From Argopecten irradians (taxonomy: Eukaryota; Mollusca; Bivalvia; Pectinida; Pectinidae), in contig NC_091136.1 in assembly GCF_041381155.1 (NCBI RefSeq), positions 48,164,284 to 48,228,283 on the forward strand: DNA of 64,000 nucleotides. The letters are read 5' to 3'. The first letter of the stretch is position 1, and each line of letters opens with the position of its first letter. The notes below the pieces were generated by a model. That model was not told the origin of the DNA, did not search any database, and worked only from the letters and a program-made list of their open reading frames with translations. Of this stretch, positions 48,001 to 58,391 are shown in pieces. Position numbers and translations under genes: made by a program.

Positions 48001-51000
48001 TACACAAAGAATGCATTTTCGATAATATAATTAACAGTTTCTTTGCAAGTCCAGTATCAGGCATCTAAAAATGGTGTTATTGATATGATATTGAGCAATA
48101 TGTAATCCATATTACTTCAGATGTTCATTTGTATGGCAAGCCATTTTCCTTTTCATTCAGAATTTCTGGTATAAGAAATTTGTATTTCCCATATGGACAA
48201 TTTTAATTCTGATTTGTCCGAAACCCTGAGTGACAAGTCCTTCTCACTTATAAATCCTTGGTTTAAACAATTTTAATCTAATTCTGAGATTATAATCCTA
48301 ACTATATATACCCTATATGTACATTTTTTACATGTAGCTGCGCTCTTCAGAGGCTTTGCCTTAAATTCATATAAGAATTTCCCATATCAGGTTTACAATT
48401 TGTAAAATCAAAAATTGTTTACTAATTTGATAGATACAATGTACTGTTGTAGGTGAGAAGATATCAGACTCAAATCAGTAAAATAATTTACAGTTTATAT
48501 ATAAATCCACATACAATGATATCGACATAACATCTGAGCTCAAACGTTCTGTTCTCCATAAAAACAATCTGTACTCCACAACATCTAAACCTGGACTGTC
48601 TAACGAAACGTCTCTAATTATCCAGACAAAACATAGATCGCATTGATCTTGATTACCTACTAAAATTAGCTGACAGCTCCTCGGGGACTTAATCTCACAG
48701 AGGTCATTTAAACTGATCCCTTTCGACCTGCACTCTCCCCTCCCCTTACTGTCGACAGACCCATACCAGCACTGATACAGAGCTTGGCTAGCTCGGAATA
48801 TTATCAGATGAAACATTTTCTTGGGTCCTTTTCAATGGTTTTTGTGAAAACAATGGGTCCCACAGTGTTATAGATACCAATTCCCAGAAATTTCATGGGT
48901 CCTTTTAAAATTCTGTGAGTCCAGGACTCGGGATGCGCACGTAGATTTATCACTGCAATAGTATCTTAAAACTAATTAATTTCAATTCTATACACAGTCA
49001 ATTTCTCACATTTATAGATTAAATGTTTTGAGCACGATTTTAAAGTTTGTTTTTTTTCTTTAATATAAACGCTTCTTATCTGTAATCTTTCCATTGCCAT
49101 TTCAGATCACAATCGTAACGAGAGAATAGAGACTATCAAAATGTCAACTTATGGTATCAAAATAGCACATTTCCCCATTCATCAGTCAGTTGTTACCGGT
49201 CGGCCATTTGTTGACCGATCAGTCCCAAAATGCAATATGCACAACTGGGGTCCTAACATATGAAATTTGAGAAAGATCCCTTCAGTGCTTTCTGAGAAAT
49301 AGCGGTGGTAACAAACTTTAACTATCAAAATCCAAGATGGCTACCTGGCGGCCATCTTGTTGACTGATCAGTCCCAAAATTCAATATGCACAACTGGGGT
49401 CCTAGGGAAACCTACATATGAAATTTGAGAAAGATCCCTTCAATACTTTATGAGAAATAGCGGTAACAAACTTTAACTATCAAAATCCAAGATGGCTGCC
49501 TGGCGGCCATCTTGTTGACCGATCAGTCCCCAAAATACAATATGCACAACTAGGGTCCTAGGGGAACCTACATATGAAATTTGAGAAAGATCCCTTCAGT
49601 GCTTTCTGAGAAATAGCGGGTAACAAACTTTAACTATCAAAATCCAAGATGGCTACCTGGCGGCCATCTTGTTGACCGATCATCCCAAAATGCAATATGC
49701 ACTACTAGGGTCCCTAGGGGAACCTACATATGAAATTTGAGAAAGATCCCTTCAGTACTTTCTGAGAATTAGCCGTAACAAACTTTAACTATCAAAATCC
49801 AAGATGGCGGCTGGTCGGCCATCTTGTTGAACCGATCAGTCCCAAAATGCAATATGCACAACTAGGGTCCTAGGGGAACCTACATATGAAATTTGAGAAA
49901 GATCCCTTCAGTACTTTCTGAGAAATAGCGGTAACAAACTTTAACTATCAAAATCCAAGATGGCTGCCTGGCGGCCATCTTGTTGACCGATCAGTCCCAA
50001 ATACAATATGCACAACTAGGGTCCTAGGGGAACCTACATATGAAATTTGAGAAAGATCCCTTCAGTACTTTTAGAGAAATAGCGGTAACAAGAATTGTTA
50101 ACGGACGGAACGGACGGATGGACGGAAGGACGGAACGGACGGACGGACGGACAGGACGGGAGAGGAACGGACGACGGACCACGGACGAAAGGCGATTTGA
50201 ATAGCCCACCATCTGATGATGGTGGGCTAAAAATGGAATGTTGATTATCTCAAAGCAACATTAGAAAAGTGACAGGCGTATAGCCGTATACAAGCCAACA
50301 CAGTGTTGTCAAAATAACCTGAGAGCAAAGCAAAATTTGAACAAAATATTTTATCAACAAGAGATCCCAGAGGGATCTTGGCGCCCACCAAAGATTGATC
50401 TATGTCTGACAAATGAAAGAGGGATCTTTTCTCTGCTTTTCAAACTTACAATTCTTTTTTCTGCTTTTCAAACTTTAAACTATCAAAATCCAAGATGGTG
50501 GTCGCAAAATGCAATAGGCAGAACTAGGGTCCTAGAGGAACATACATATGATATTTGAGAACAATCCCTTCAATACTTTCTGAGAAATAGCGGTAACAAA
50601 CTTTAACTATCAAAATCCAAGATGGCCACCGGTCGGCCATCTTGTTGACCGATCAGTCCCAAAATGCAATATGCACAACTGGGGTCCTAGGGGAACCTAC
50701 ATATGAAATTTGAGAAAGATCCCTTCAGTGCTTTCTGAGAAATAGCGGTAACAAACTTTAACTATCAAAATCCAAGATGGCTACCTGGCGGCCATCTTGT
50801 TGACCGATCAGTCCCAAAATGCAATATGCACAACTGGGGTCCTAGGGGAACCTACATATGAAATTTGAGAAAGATCCCTTTAGTGCTTTTTGAGAAATAG
50901 CGGTAACAAACTTTAACTATCAAAATCCAAGATGGCTACCTGGCGGCCATCTTGTTGACTGATCAGTCCCAAAATGCAATATGCACTACTAGGGTCCTAG

Positions 51001-53396
51001 GGGAACCTACATATGAAATTTGAGAACAATCCCTTCAATACTTTCTGAGAAATAGCCGTAACAAACTTTAACTATCAAAATCCAAGATGGCTGCTTGTCG
51101 GCCATCTTGTTGACCGATCAGTCCCAAAATGTAATATGCAGAACTAGGGTCCAAGAGGAACCTACATATGAAATTTTGAGAACAATCCCTTCAATACTTT
51201 CTGAGAAATAGCGGTAACAAACTTTAACTATCAAAATCCAAGATGGCGGCTGGTCGGCCATCTTGTTGACCGATCAGTCCCAAAATGCAATATGCACAAC
51301 TAGGGTCCTACGGGAACCTACATATGAAATTTGAGAAAGATCCCTTCAGTACTTTCTGAGAAATAGCGGTAACAAACTTTAACTATCAAAATCCAAGATG
51401 GCTGCCTGGTGGCCATCTTGTTGACCGATCAGTCCCAAAATACAATATGCACAACTAGGGTCCTAGGGGAACCTACATATGAAATTTGAGAAAGATCCCT
51501 TCAGTGCTTTCTGAGAAATAGCGGTAACAAACTTTAACTATCAAAATCCAAGATGGCTACCTGGCGGCCATCTTGTTGACCGATCAGTCCCAAAATGCAA
51601 TATGCACTACTAGGGTCCTAGGGGAACCTACATATGAAATTTGAGAAAGATCCCTTCAGTACTTTCTGAGATTTAGCCGTAACAAACTTTAACTATCAAA
51701 ATCCAAGATGGCGGCTGGTCGGCCATCTTGTTGACCGATCAGTCCCAAAATGCAATATGCACAACTAGGGTCCTAGGGGAACCTACATATGAAATTTGAG
51801 AAAGATCCCTTCAGTGCTTTCTGAGAAATAGCGGTAACAAACTTTAACTATCAAAATCCAAGATGGCTACCTGGCGGCCATCTTGTTGACCGATCAGTCC
51901 CAAAATGCAATATGCACTTCTAGGGTCCTAGGGGAACCTACATATGAAATTTGAGAAAGATCCCTTCAAGTACTTTCTGAGAATTAGCCGTAACAAACTT
52001 TAACTATCAAAAAAATGGAATGTTGATTATCTCAAAGCAACATTATCTTGTTGACCGATCAGTCCCAAAATACAATATGAAAAGTGACATATAGAGAAAG
52101 GCGTATAGCCGCTATACAAGCCAACACAGTGTTGTCAAAATAACCTGAGAGCAAAGCAAAATTTGACCAAAAAAAAGAATTGTACAACACTTGACAAAAC
52201 TTGACTGCTTTTGTGGTTTCCGACAACGTTTTTGTGTGAAATTACTGTCAAAACAATGTTGCTGAAGTGTATATTAACAAGGCGTATATGGCCCAACAGG
52301 CCCATCGTAGATATCACCTTCTGACGGATTTTATAGTAGGTGATATCTTTTCCTCTATAACAGTAGCTACTAATTTCACTATCTGATCATCGAAATATTT
52401 TATTACTGAACACATTATTTAAATTGGTCCGATAGGCCGAACCAATTCAATGGCCTCTATACCTGACTAATTCAAATTTTAATTAAATTTATAAGAGTGC
52501 AGCTCTACTAACCATAACATGTGTGTGAGCATATAGATTTCAGTACCCCTTGGACTTTGAAATTGTGTCCCGCGGGAAAAGTCTCGCGCCTCCATGTAGG
52601 CAGCAATGTTTTAATTCTCGTTATCAGCACAACGAGATTTGAAATTTCTGTACTAGACTAAATGTGTAATCGGCTTACGCTTTAAAACTACTGTAATTAG
52701 TTTTAATGTACACATATATACAAAGACCATCACGATAAATGTACTGGTCCAATATATACTGTGTATGTTCTCAAGCACACGGCACTGTCAGCAGCGACGT
52801 CACAAAACCTGTGACGCCAAATATGACGGCACAGATTCCCGCGTATATTTTTGATAGCATGGCATATTGCCAAGTTTTCCCTGCATCTGATAAAAACAAG
52901 ATTGAAATATATTGAACTATTCCATTTGGATTATTTTGAATTCTTTCTAACTATCGATAGTATGTGCATGTCAATGAAATATATTTTATTGTTAATCTCG
53001 TAGAAAAATATAGACAATATAAAGTTATGATGTTATAATCTTTTACATGTAGCTGTGCTCTTCTGAGGCTTTGCCTAAATTCATATTACTAACGCTAAGG
53101 TACATAAATTAACCTGTTAACCATTTTAATGTTAGTTTTAATTTGAGACAAAACACTGAATTAAAATCTACCTCTTCTTTCATATAATCGTAAACTTCGT
53201 AATCAGGTAAAATTGTTGTCCTATCTTTTTGGATTCGTTTTGCTTTTCTGTCGAAAACAGTCATAATGTTTTTCTGTTGGCCGACACTCATACTGCGCGA
53301 AGCATGAACCAAGTTCGTCCTTCGAGTGGAGGGCACCTTGCAGCGTAAACAGGCATAGATGCACCATGACCGCCTCAGCAAAGATGCAGACACCAT
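39029..53396 (-). CDS. NDUFAF5: NDUFAF5: complex I assembly factor, methyltransferase fold; one exon unreadable
   Basis: Clear minus-strand exons: 53396-53172 (mitochondrial-type presequence [11 protein letters not shown], then [14 protein letters not shown] and DYMKEE), 47881-47841 ([13 protein letters not shown]), 47555-47444 (SAM-binding motif [15 protein letters not shown] and acidic YMCD), 47205-47099 ([19 protein letters not shown]), 46632-46593 (LHWVNDLP), 46022-45912 ([20 protein letters not shown]), 40333-40250 ([24 protein letters not shown]), 39663-39584 ([21 protein letters not shown]), 39160-39029 (C-terminus, stop at 39031-39029). All adjacent phases fit. The exon expected between 45912 and 40333 (GFSPH onward) exists only as a degraded pair at about 43218-43137 and 42977-42890, neither of which gives a frame that joins the next exon. 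Family knowledge: a mitochondrial protein that hydroxylates NDUFS7 during early complex I assembly. Either a sequence error, a decayed allele or an unfound exon explains the gap. Confidence 0.88.
40360..42355 (+). mobile_element. Tandem-core element A (156-bp repeats), apparently both ends present
   Basis: The left end is CAAGAGATTCCAGAGGGATC (hairpin) followed by GGCGCCCACC. The right end is CCCACCATC-TGAT-GATGGTGGG then CTAAAAA, so GCCCACC and GGTGGGC form subterminal inverted repeats (the last pair is slightly decayed here as GGTGGAC). The core consists of about 11 units of about 156 bp, each with an AAGATGGCCGCCTGTCGGCC-type palindrome, organised at 41-42 kb as a 312-bp dimer. Such a plan (left hairpin, tandem core, short GACG-rich stretch, 3' hairpin) resembles bivalve pearl-type and Helentron-derived non-autonomous elements. 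It sits in an NDUFAF5 intron with its left end about 25 bp from exon 40333-40250. Confidence 0.8.
42890..43218 (-). pseudogene. Duplicated, degraded NDUFAF5 exon (about 240-bp tandem duplication)
   Basis: Copy 1 begins after a good acceptor (TATTTCACAG) at 43218 and reads GFSPHIS, as in NDUFAF5 proteins. The expected continuation ([12 protein letters not shown]) is then in another frame and soon meets a stop. Copy 2, about 241 bp to the left, reads FSPHNSPF and then stops; it lacks a clean acceptor. The homology of the copies extends into the following intron (both have CTCTGGTTAG). They differ at many positions, so the duplication is not recent. Confidence 0.6.
43700..44931 (+). mobile_element. 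Tandem-core element D (325-bp repeats), interrupted by a MITE
   Basis: The left end is CAAGAGGCCCATGGGCC (palindrome), then GGTCACCTGAG. The right end is AGGTCAC ... CTCAGGTGACC then CTAAAAA. The pairs CACCTGAG/CTCAGGTG make subterminal inverted repeats. The core has about 1.4 units of about 325 bp (both contain CTATAAAGAGTATTTG and GGCCCCGCCCCTCTG-like sequence). Before the right hairpin lies ACGACGAACAAAAGGCGATT, matching the pre-terminal sequence of elements A and B. This places D in the same superfamily as A-C. It lies in the NDUFAF5 intron between exons 6 and 8. Confidence 0.8.
43815..44401. mobile_element. MITE nested in element D (TTAA ends)
   Basis: Terminal inverted repeats TTAAAGGGACAATTCA (left) and TGAATTGTCCCTTTAA (right) bound 587 bp inside element D. 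The outer TTAA suggests TTAA targeting. The minus-strand open frame of 82 codons starting at the left repeat has no recognisable domain. Confidence 0.85.
44932..45697. other. NDUFAF5 intron sequence
   Basis: No exon or named repeat is found. A 94-codon plus-strand frame (44977-45261) is antisense to NDUFAF5 and has no recognised domain. Confidence 0.4.
45698..45830. repeat. Foldback with 60-bp arms
   Basis: The left arm (45698-45757, beginning TTGAATCTTGCTTTGG) and right arm (45770-45830, ending CCAAAGCAAGATTCAA) are complementary with only a few mismatches around a 12-bp loop. It lies in an NDUFAF5 intron, about 80 bp downstream (in gene sense) of exon 6. Confidence 0.9.
46101..46393. mobile_element. 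MITE family 1, copy 2 (TTAA ends)
   Basis: It starts TTAAAGATGCTCCATCGCC and ends CAGTGGAACATCTTTAA, and matches the 13964-14327 copy but lacks about 70 bp of its left interior. It lies in the NDUFAF5 intron between exons 5 and 6. Confidence 0.85.
47882..49124. other. NDUFAF5 intron 1, gene-proximal part
   Basis: No exon is seen. A stretch at about 48327-48380 (TACATGTAGCTGCGCTCTTC onward) is repeated in direct orientation at about 53038-53092. Together they bracket the tandem-core elements B and C. Confidence 0.45.
49125..50232 (+). mobile_element. Tandem-core element B (156-bp repeats), left end lost
   Basis: Six or so units of about 156 bp (GAGAAATAGCGGTAACAAAC, CAAGATGGCTGCCTGGCGGC, CCTAGGGGAACCTACATATG) are followed by an imperfect GGAC/GACG repeat (50101-50180), then ACGAAAGGCGATTTGAATA and the terminal hairpin GCCCACCATC/GATGGTGGGC plus TAAAAA. 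The left hairpin is missing, so the copy is 5'-truncated. It lies within NDUFAF5 intron 1. Confidence 0.8.
50100..50180. repeat. GGAC/GACG imperfect microsatellite in element B
   Basis: Runs of GGACGGACGGAC with single-base interruptions sit between the tandem core and the right terminal hairpin. This is a standard position in pearl-like tandem-core elements. Confidence 0.9.
50230..50345 (+). repeat. Flank repeat, copy 1 (after element B)
   Basis: About 115 bp (AAATGGAATGTTGATTATCT to CAAAGCAAAATTTGA) recurs after element C at 52012-52168. Here it is uninterrupted. Confidence 0.9.
50358..52016 (+). mobile_element. Tandem-core element C (156-bp repeats), right end lost
   Basis: The left end CAAGAGATCCCAGAGGGATC and GGCGCCCACC are intact, and about 10 core units follow. 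The core then breaks off inside a unit (ACTATCAAAA) and joins AAATGGAATGTTGATT, which is also the sequence that follows element B. The microsatellite and terminal hairpin are therefore missing from C. It lies within NDUFAF5 intron 1. Confidence 0.8.
52012..52168 (+). repeat. Flank repeat, copy 2 (after element C), with a core-repeat insert
   Basis: Same sequence as 50230-50345, but split by about 32 bp of core-repeat sequence (TTGTTGACCGATCAGTCCCA, then AAATACAATATG) between CAACATTA and GAAAAGTGAC, plus a few extra bases near CATATAGAGAAAGG. Confidence 0.88.
52278..52352 (+). mobile_element. Possible minimal relative of the tandem-core elements
   Basis: ACAAGGCGTATATGGCCCAA and the following CAGGCCCA are followed by GATATCACCT, 22 bp, then the inverted AGGTGATATC. 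The start signature and the inverted pair copy the plan of elements A-D at small scale, without a core. The end is not defined and the call is tentative. Confidence 0.3.
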
Positions 53397-53896
53397 ATTC
53401 GTCTTTAGTAAGTTTTAGTGTCACTTCTAACTTGTTGTTAACTCTTATTAGCGTAGTGCAACGCTAAATTATGGCGTATACATTAGATTTCACAAGCTAA
53501 CGACAGGAGGTTACACAAGGCGGCATCCATATTTGATGGCTCGCACTTGTAACGAAGACGATTTTTGATTGGTTAAAAATAATCTACAGTCTATTTTTAA
53601 CTCGAACACGTGTTCTATGTAAACAAAAACAAAGTAGACCGCTAGCTCGCAAGTAACTCGGCCAACTTTTTCGAATCATTTTTGAAATATTGTTACAAAG
53701 TTTGTTAAATTTCTTTTCATACATTGACAACCTCCTGATAGGCATATAAAATACAATATATCAGAGATATTGTATTATCATACAGTACAACTCTCCTTCT
53801 AATAATCTATAAAGTTTCGTTAGTTAAGTTTTTAAGAAATGTTCGATTACCATGTTGATAATTTCAAGGTGTTCATGTTTATATTGTTAACACAGT
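53397..53896. other. Upstream region of NDUFAF5
   Basis: Holds the presumed NDUFAF5 promoter and 5' UTR. A CCAAT-type site (GATTGGTT on the plus strand near 53567) lies about 170 bp upstream of the start codon. No coding sequence is seen. Confidence 0.4.
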
Positions 53897-54925
53897 TCAT
53901 AATGACAACTCTGCTCTATAATTATAGAGTAGGTCTTGGTTTTCCCAGAATTTGTCTAAATTATTTTTAAAACAGTTTATATTAGGTGATGATATAACAG
54001 ATTCTGGAAGAGAGTTCCAAATTCTGACAGTTCGCACAGTAAAATAGTTTTTCCTCAATGTTGATGTTGAATGTAGGGGGTAGAGTTTTTTTGAATTTCC
54101 TCTAGCACTATGTTTGGGGGCCACATCTGACCATAACCTTATACAGTTACAGCAGTCTTTATCATATAATCCAGAAATCATTTTGAACACCTCAATCATG
54201 TCCCCACGCATACGCCGGTATGATAGACTGGGCAATTTCAGTTTTTTCAGCCTTTCCTCCTATGGAAATTTCTGTAGTCCGGGCAGGCATCTGGTGGCCC
54301 GTCGTTGAACACTTTCTATCAGGTCGATTTCCTTGTTTTTGTATGGATACCAGATTGAACTTGCGTAATCTAGCTGGGACATGACAAGTGATCTGTATAA
54401 TGGTATAAATAATTTTGTGTCCATAAAATGAAATGTTCTACGTAACATACCAAACATTGAATTGGCTTTTTTTACTTTGTTGCTGATATGGTTTTCAAAG
54501 CTTAAATCTGATGCTATACATGTAGTTACTCCAATATCTTTCTCACTTGTTGTAGTCAGCAGTTGTTTATTCATTAAGTTGTAATGGTGGTTTGCATTTG
54601 TAGACTTTCCAATATGCATATGTTTACATTTGTCCGGATGCATTTTTAATAAGCAATCTTCACTCCATTTGCTCATGGTATCCAAATCGTTTTGCAGGAT
54701 TTTCCTATCTTCTTCGTTGGAAATTACTTTGAAATTTTTTGTGTCGTCTGCACAAAGATATATCTCGGAGTTTACTAGATTAGGGAGCTCATTAATGAAG
54801 ATGACAAAGAGAAGTGGTCCGAGCACTGAACCTTGTGGTTTTCCAGAAGTGACTTTTGTCCACTCTGAATCTTCCCCGTTAACTGTGACTTTTTGATGCC
54901 TTCCTATAAGAAAGTTTGAAATCCA
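53897..54925 (-). mobile_element. LINE fragment (CR1/L2-like), RT to C-terminus
   Basis: Minus-strand ORF2 relic from VWISNFLIGRHQKV (near 54920) through PQGSVLGPLLFVIFINELP, the catalytic LCADDTKNF, the thumb (HISNKVKKANSMFGMLRRTF, YRSLVMSQLDYASSIW) and the C-terminal SYRRMRGDMIEVFKMI with VRTVRIWNSLPESV (to 53897). There is one frame change near 54250. The C-terminal part is typical of CR1/L2-group elements. It is 5'-truncated and not related at family level to the LINE fragments at 4-10 kb. Confidence 0.88.
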
Positions 54926-55635
54926 AACATTAAAAAAAATCTATTTGGTGCAGAGGGCTTGTTATATAGGGGAATACCACCCGCATGTCTTTTGTATGAC
55001 TTTCTGCTTTCTACTATTATGTTTTAAACAATATGAATTGAACTATTGTAAGTCTAACTGTTCTCGTGTCTGTTATATATACAATGTATGCATTGCTCAT
55101 CCTAATATTGTTGATTACTTATCCGATTACATGTATATTGTTTTACTATTTTCAGAGATTTAATTACTATTTAAATCTCTGCTGTTTTATTGATTTTTTA
55201 ATCAAAATATTTGTCGTGGAAATAGCGCTTATGTTAGTATCTATGTGCATGTATATATACGTGACTCTAAATAAAGTTTCATGTATCCTAATTATTTGCC
55301 GGTATTATAAAAGTGGTTTTTTTTTTATAAAGAACATATTCTGTCGAACTATTTTATAACGTGAAAAATAGAAAAGAAGATAGATCAATAGAAATAGAAA
55401 CACAATTCATTTTGACAAAATCTCTTTAATAGAAAAAGTGTGAGAGCTAAGGAAAACAAATCTTGATAAATCGTTGGCCTGTCCCTTCTCAGAATTATTG
55501 CTGAACAAATTAAAATTGTTCAAATTGTGATTCATGTAACAACTCTACCGTAGATTCAATCAAATATTGCTTCTCGATTCGTTGATTTTGCAATAGCCGC
55601 GAGATACTTGTAAAATAATACACCTATATTATAAG
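54926..55635. other. AT-rich intergenic stretch
   Basis: No gene is supported. The two open frames here (54945-55163, 55066-55359) are AT-driven and rich in Tyr, Cys, Ile and Leu with no recognised domain. Confidence 0.4.
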
Positions 55636-55784
55636 ACTCTTTCATATGTGGATATGAAGGATAGGGATATTCTACCCGAGGGTCACAAAATGTAGTAAAA
55701 CCCGAGGCTTACCGAGGGTTTTGCAACATTTTGTGATCCCGAGGGTAGAATATACCTATCCTTCATATCCACTTATGAAAGAGT
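55636..55784. repeat. Foldback with about 58-bp arms
   Basis: The left arm (55636-55693, containing GGATATGAAGGATAGGGATA) pairs with the right arm (55725-55784, containing CCTATCCTTCATATCC). The stem is nearly extended by AAAACCCGAGG and CCGAGGGTTTT in the centre. It is a snapback element, possibly the left end of the adjoining MITE. Confidence 0.88.
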
Positions 55785-55785
55785 A

Positions 55786-56121
55786 TTTTTCTTTCATACC
55801 TCGACGTTTTATTGCAATTTTACAACTATAATATCCCGCCATTTTGAAATAAAATCGAAGAAATCCACGGCTAGAGGTCAATTTTTCATATATGAAAAAT
55901 AACGTGATATTTTCAACAAATATTCCGTTGTTTGCATCTTTTATAGTAAAACTAGTCAAGTTTGTGAAAAAAATGTTAAAATTCTACCGAGAAAATAGAA
56001 ATTTTGTTGACGCTGTGACGTCACGAGGCTTTATTGCATTACCCATGCAATACAGCCTCAGGCGGTATGAGTTTATTGCCCTAGACCAGCCAGTACTATA
56101 CCCGTAGGTATGAAAGAAAAT
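55786..56121. mobile_element. MITE-like element next to the foldback
   Basis: It starts TTTTCTTTCATACCT and ends AGGTATGAAAGAAAA, a 15-bp perfect terminal inverted repeat. The interior has no supportable gene. Confidence 0.6.
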
Positions 56122-56616
56122 ATGTTATAATAGCGATGGTCTCATAATTGTTACTAAATGATAAAACTAAGAGAATTAATGCTTTATTTCTAAAAAGAAA
56201 ATCTGAGATAAATAACCAATAATGGTATTTATATTGTGTATGCCTTCCTATAGATTTGATTGATTATCCTTCGATTCTATTTAAACAGAACACCGATATC
56301 TATTAATTTATGCATTGAAAATAAATACATACTCAGTTTCCGCGATATTCAACCGACAGTCTATAACCTTGCAAATATCCGGACAAGATATCCGGTACGT
56401 CATATAGACTCGTTGAAAAACACATGGGTCTGGACGAAGTGAAAATATTACAAGTAGCCGTTCTAGAGTCGGGGCTCTTTGAGCCCGAACTATGCTCCTT
56501 TACATAAAGTCTTGAATTCTAACATATCGTTTCAAGAAATTTGATTGTGAAATCATGATAGTCTTTAATATTTGAATGATAATAAACACAGAATGATCTA
56601 TCGTTACATGATAAAT
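56122..56616. other. Intergenic stretch
   Basis: No gene or clear repeat is seen. Confidence 0.35.
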
Positions 56617-56735
56617 CACAGGGACCTGGCACGAAAATTTTTAACCATTAGTATACATATATATATTATAGTATTATACTATAATATATATATATGTATA
56701 CTGTTAGTTTTAAAAAATCGTGCCAGGTCCCTGTG
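56617..56735. repeat. Long AT-centred palindrome
   Basis: Arms beginning CACAGGGACCTGGCACGA and ending TCGTGCCAGGTCCCTGTG are complementary with few mismatches almost to the centre, which is an alternating AT stretch (TATATATATTATAGTA and its complement). The total is about 119 bp with practically no loop. Confidence 0.92.
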
Positions 56736-57989
56736 TGATAAATTGCGCCTTTGGTGCATGATTATTATACGATGTCATATTTATCCATATATATTTCCTA
56801 CGATATGATGACCCATGTCTTTTTTCTATGTATGTATGCATGACTAAATGGCTAAATTGTCATTACCGAATAGAAATATGATAAGTGTAAGTTGGTAAGC
56901 ATGATGTTACAGCGTCAATGAAAAATTGGAATACCAAAACAGAATTTTTAGTGAACGATACTTCATGGTATACACATAATAGCTTCCTTTAACAGATATG
57001 TTGAAATTAATTATAAAAGCGTACGTTGGTTCAACGTTGAATTCCAAATCAACTTTGCTTCAACGTTGTATTTCATCCAAATATTCAAGATTGAAACAAC
57101 GTTGAATAAATGTTTATTAAATGTTTATCAACGTCTGGTCTGCCGGGAACCGGAGTGGAGGCAGGGTATGATCATTAATTCGTTCTATATCCACCCCAGT
57201 TCGAATATGTCATAGCATACTATCTCTGTTTCTGAAATTTTCAAAATGAGTCTCAGCGGTTCATTCCCACTCAGCCAACATGTTATTTTTGCTATATAAA
57301 CTTTACCTGAGTTTACCTGTGTAAAAGTTGGCTATAGTCTGTATCAATTATGTCGATTAATTCCAGGTGTAAAGGTAAGAAGGGAAGCAGAATTTAGCTG
57401 TATAAAATTAAAATACAATTCTTATAATATTATAAATTTAAAAAAAAATGATGTGTGAATTTGGCTGTACCAAATGTAAACCTTATGATATGTAAGTAAT
57501 ATGTTTTGTTAAGATAAAATGATTTTTTTTTAATCTATGTTCAAAATAAGGATGCAGGTTAATGTGCATTGCATAATGATATATTTTTTTCATAATTATA
57601 AAGGTTTTTTTTTCTGTGTTATTTAATTAATCGGTAATTTACATTGGTTTCGGATACATTGCATATTACATTTACAATTAGAACGAATATACGTACCAGG
57701 CCTGCTATACCTTTCGAAAGACGACACCATTTTCTGTCTAAAAGTCTTTTGAGCTACAATATTGCAGCTAATTTACAATGTATATTTGCAAATAATTCAA
57801 TGTTGCTTGTTACGAGCATTTCCATTGGCTTAAAAATTTACTTTATCAGCCCATAAAGGAAAAAATGGCGTCGCCGTTTGTAACGTCGCTTCTGATTGGC
57901 TGAGATGACGGCGTAATAATTTCATAGACAAAAGAGTCCCAAAATGAACTTTAAATGTTGAAGAGATTATCTTTAGTAAATTGAATTAT
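56736..57989. other. Intergenic stretch with CAACGTTGA-type repeats
   Basis: At 57030-57120 short motifs such as TTCAACGTTGAA and CAACGTTG recur several times. At 57258-57400 a segment (CCCACTCAGCCAACAT onward) recurs inverted at about 60520-60655. No gene is seen. Confidence 0.45.
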
Positions 57990-58143
57990 AAGGATTAATT
58001 TGAATAGATTTTTATGTTATGGAGATATAACACAAAAATCTGAGTGTACTCTCATCATAAACCGCTTCGCGGTTTATTTAGAGTACACTCAGATTTTTGT
58101 GTTATATCTCCATAACATAAAAAAACTATTCAAGTTAATCCTT
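57990..58143. repeat. Foldback with about 73-bp arms
   Basis: The arms share TTATGTTATGGAGATATAAC and AAATCTGAGTGTACTCT (left) and their complements (right), meeting at AACCGCTTCGCGGTT. It would form a near-complete hairpin of about 150 bp. Confidence 0.92.
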
Positions 58144-58391
58144 AAACAGTTTCCGGATATCTATACATACATGTATATCCCAACGTCACTCCGACTATAT
58201 ATACCGGTATGCTGCTTTGCCTCACTTTTCAGTTATTTTTAAGGCAGTTGACTTTTATTTTTTATATTTGTTTCCAATTTTGAGAATTCATTAAAGTAAA
58301 TAATGGTGTAACAATCTTTTAACACACAGCAGATTTAAGGAATCTACACCGACTGAGGGATAAATTAGATAATCATTGAAATAACACAGAC

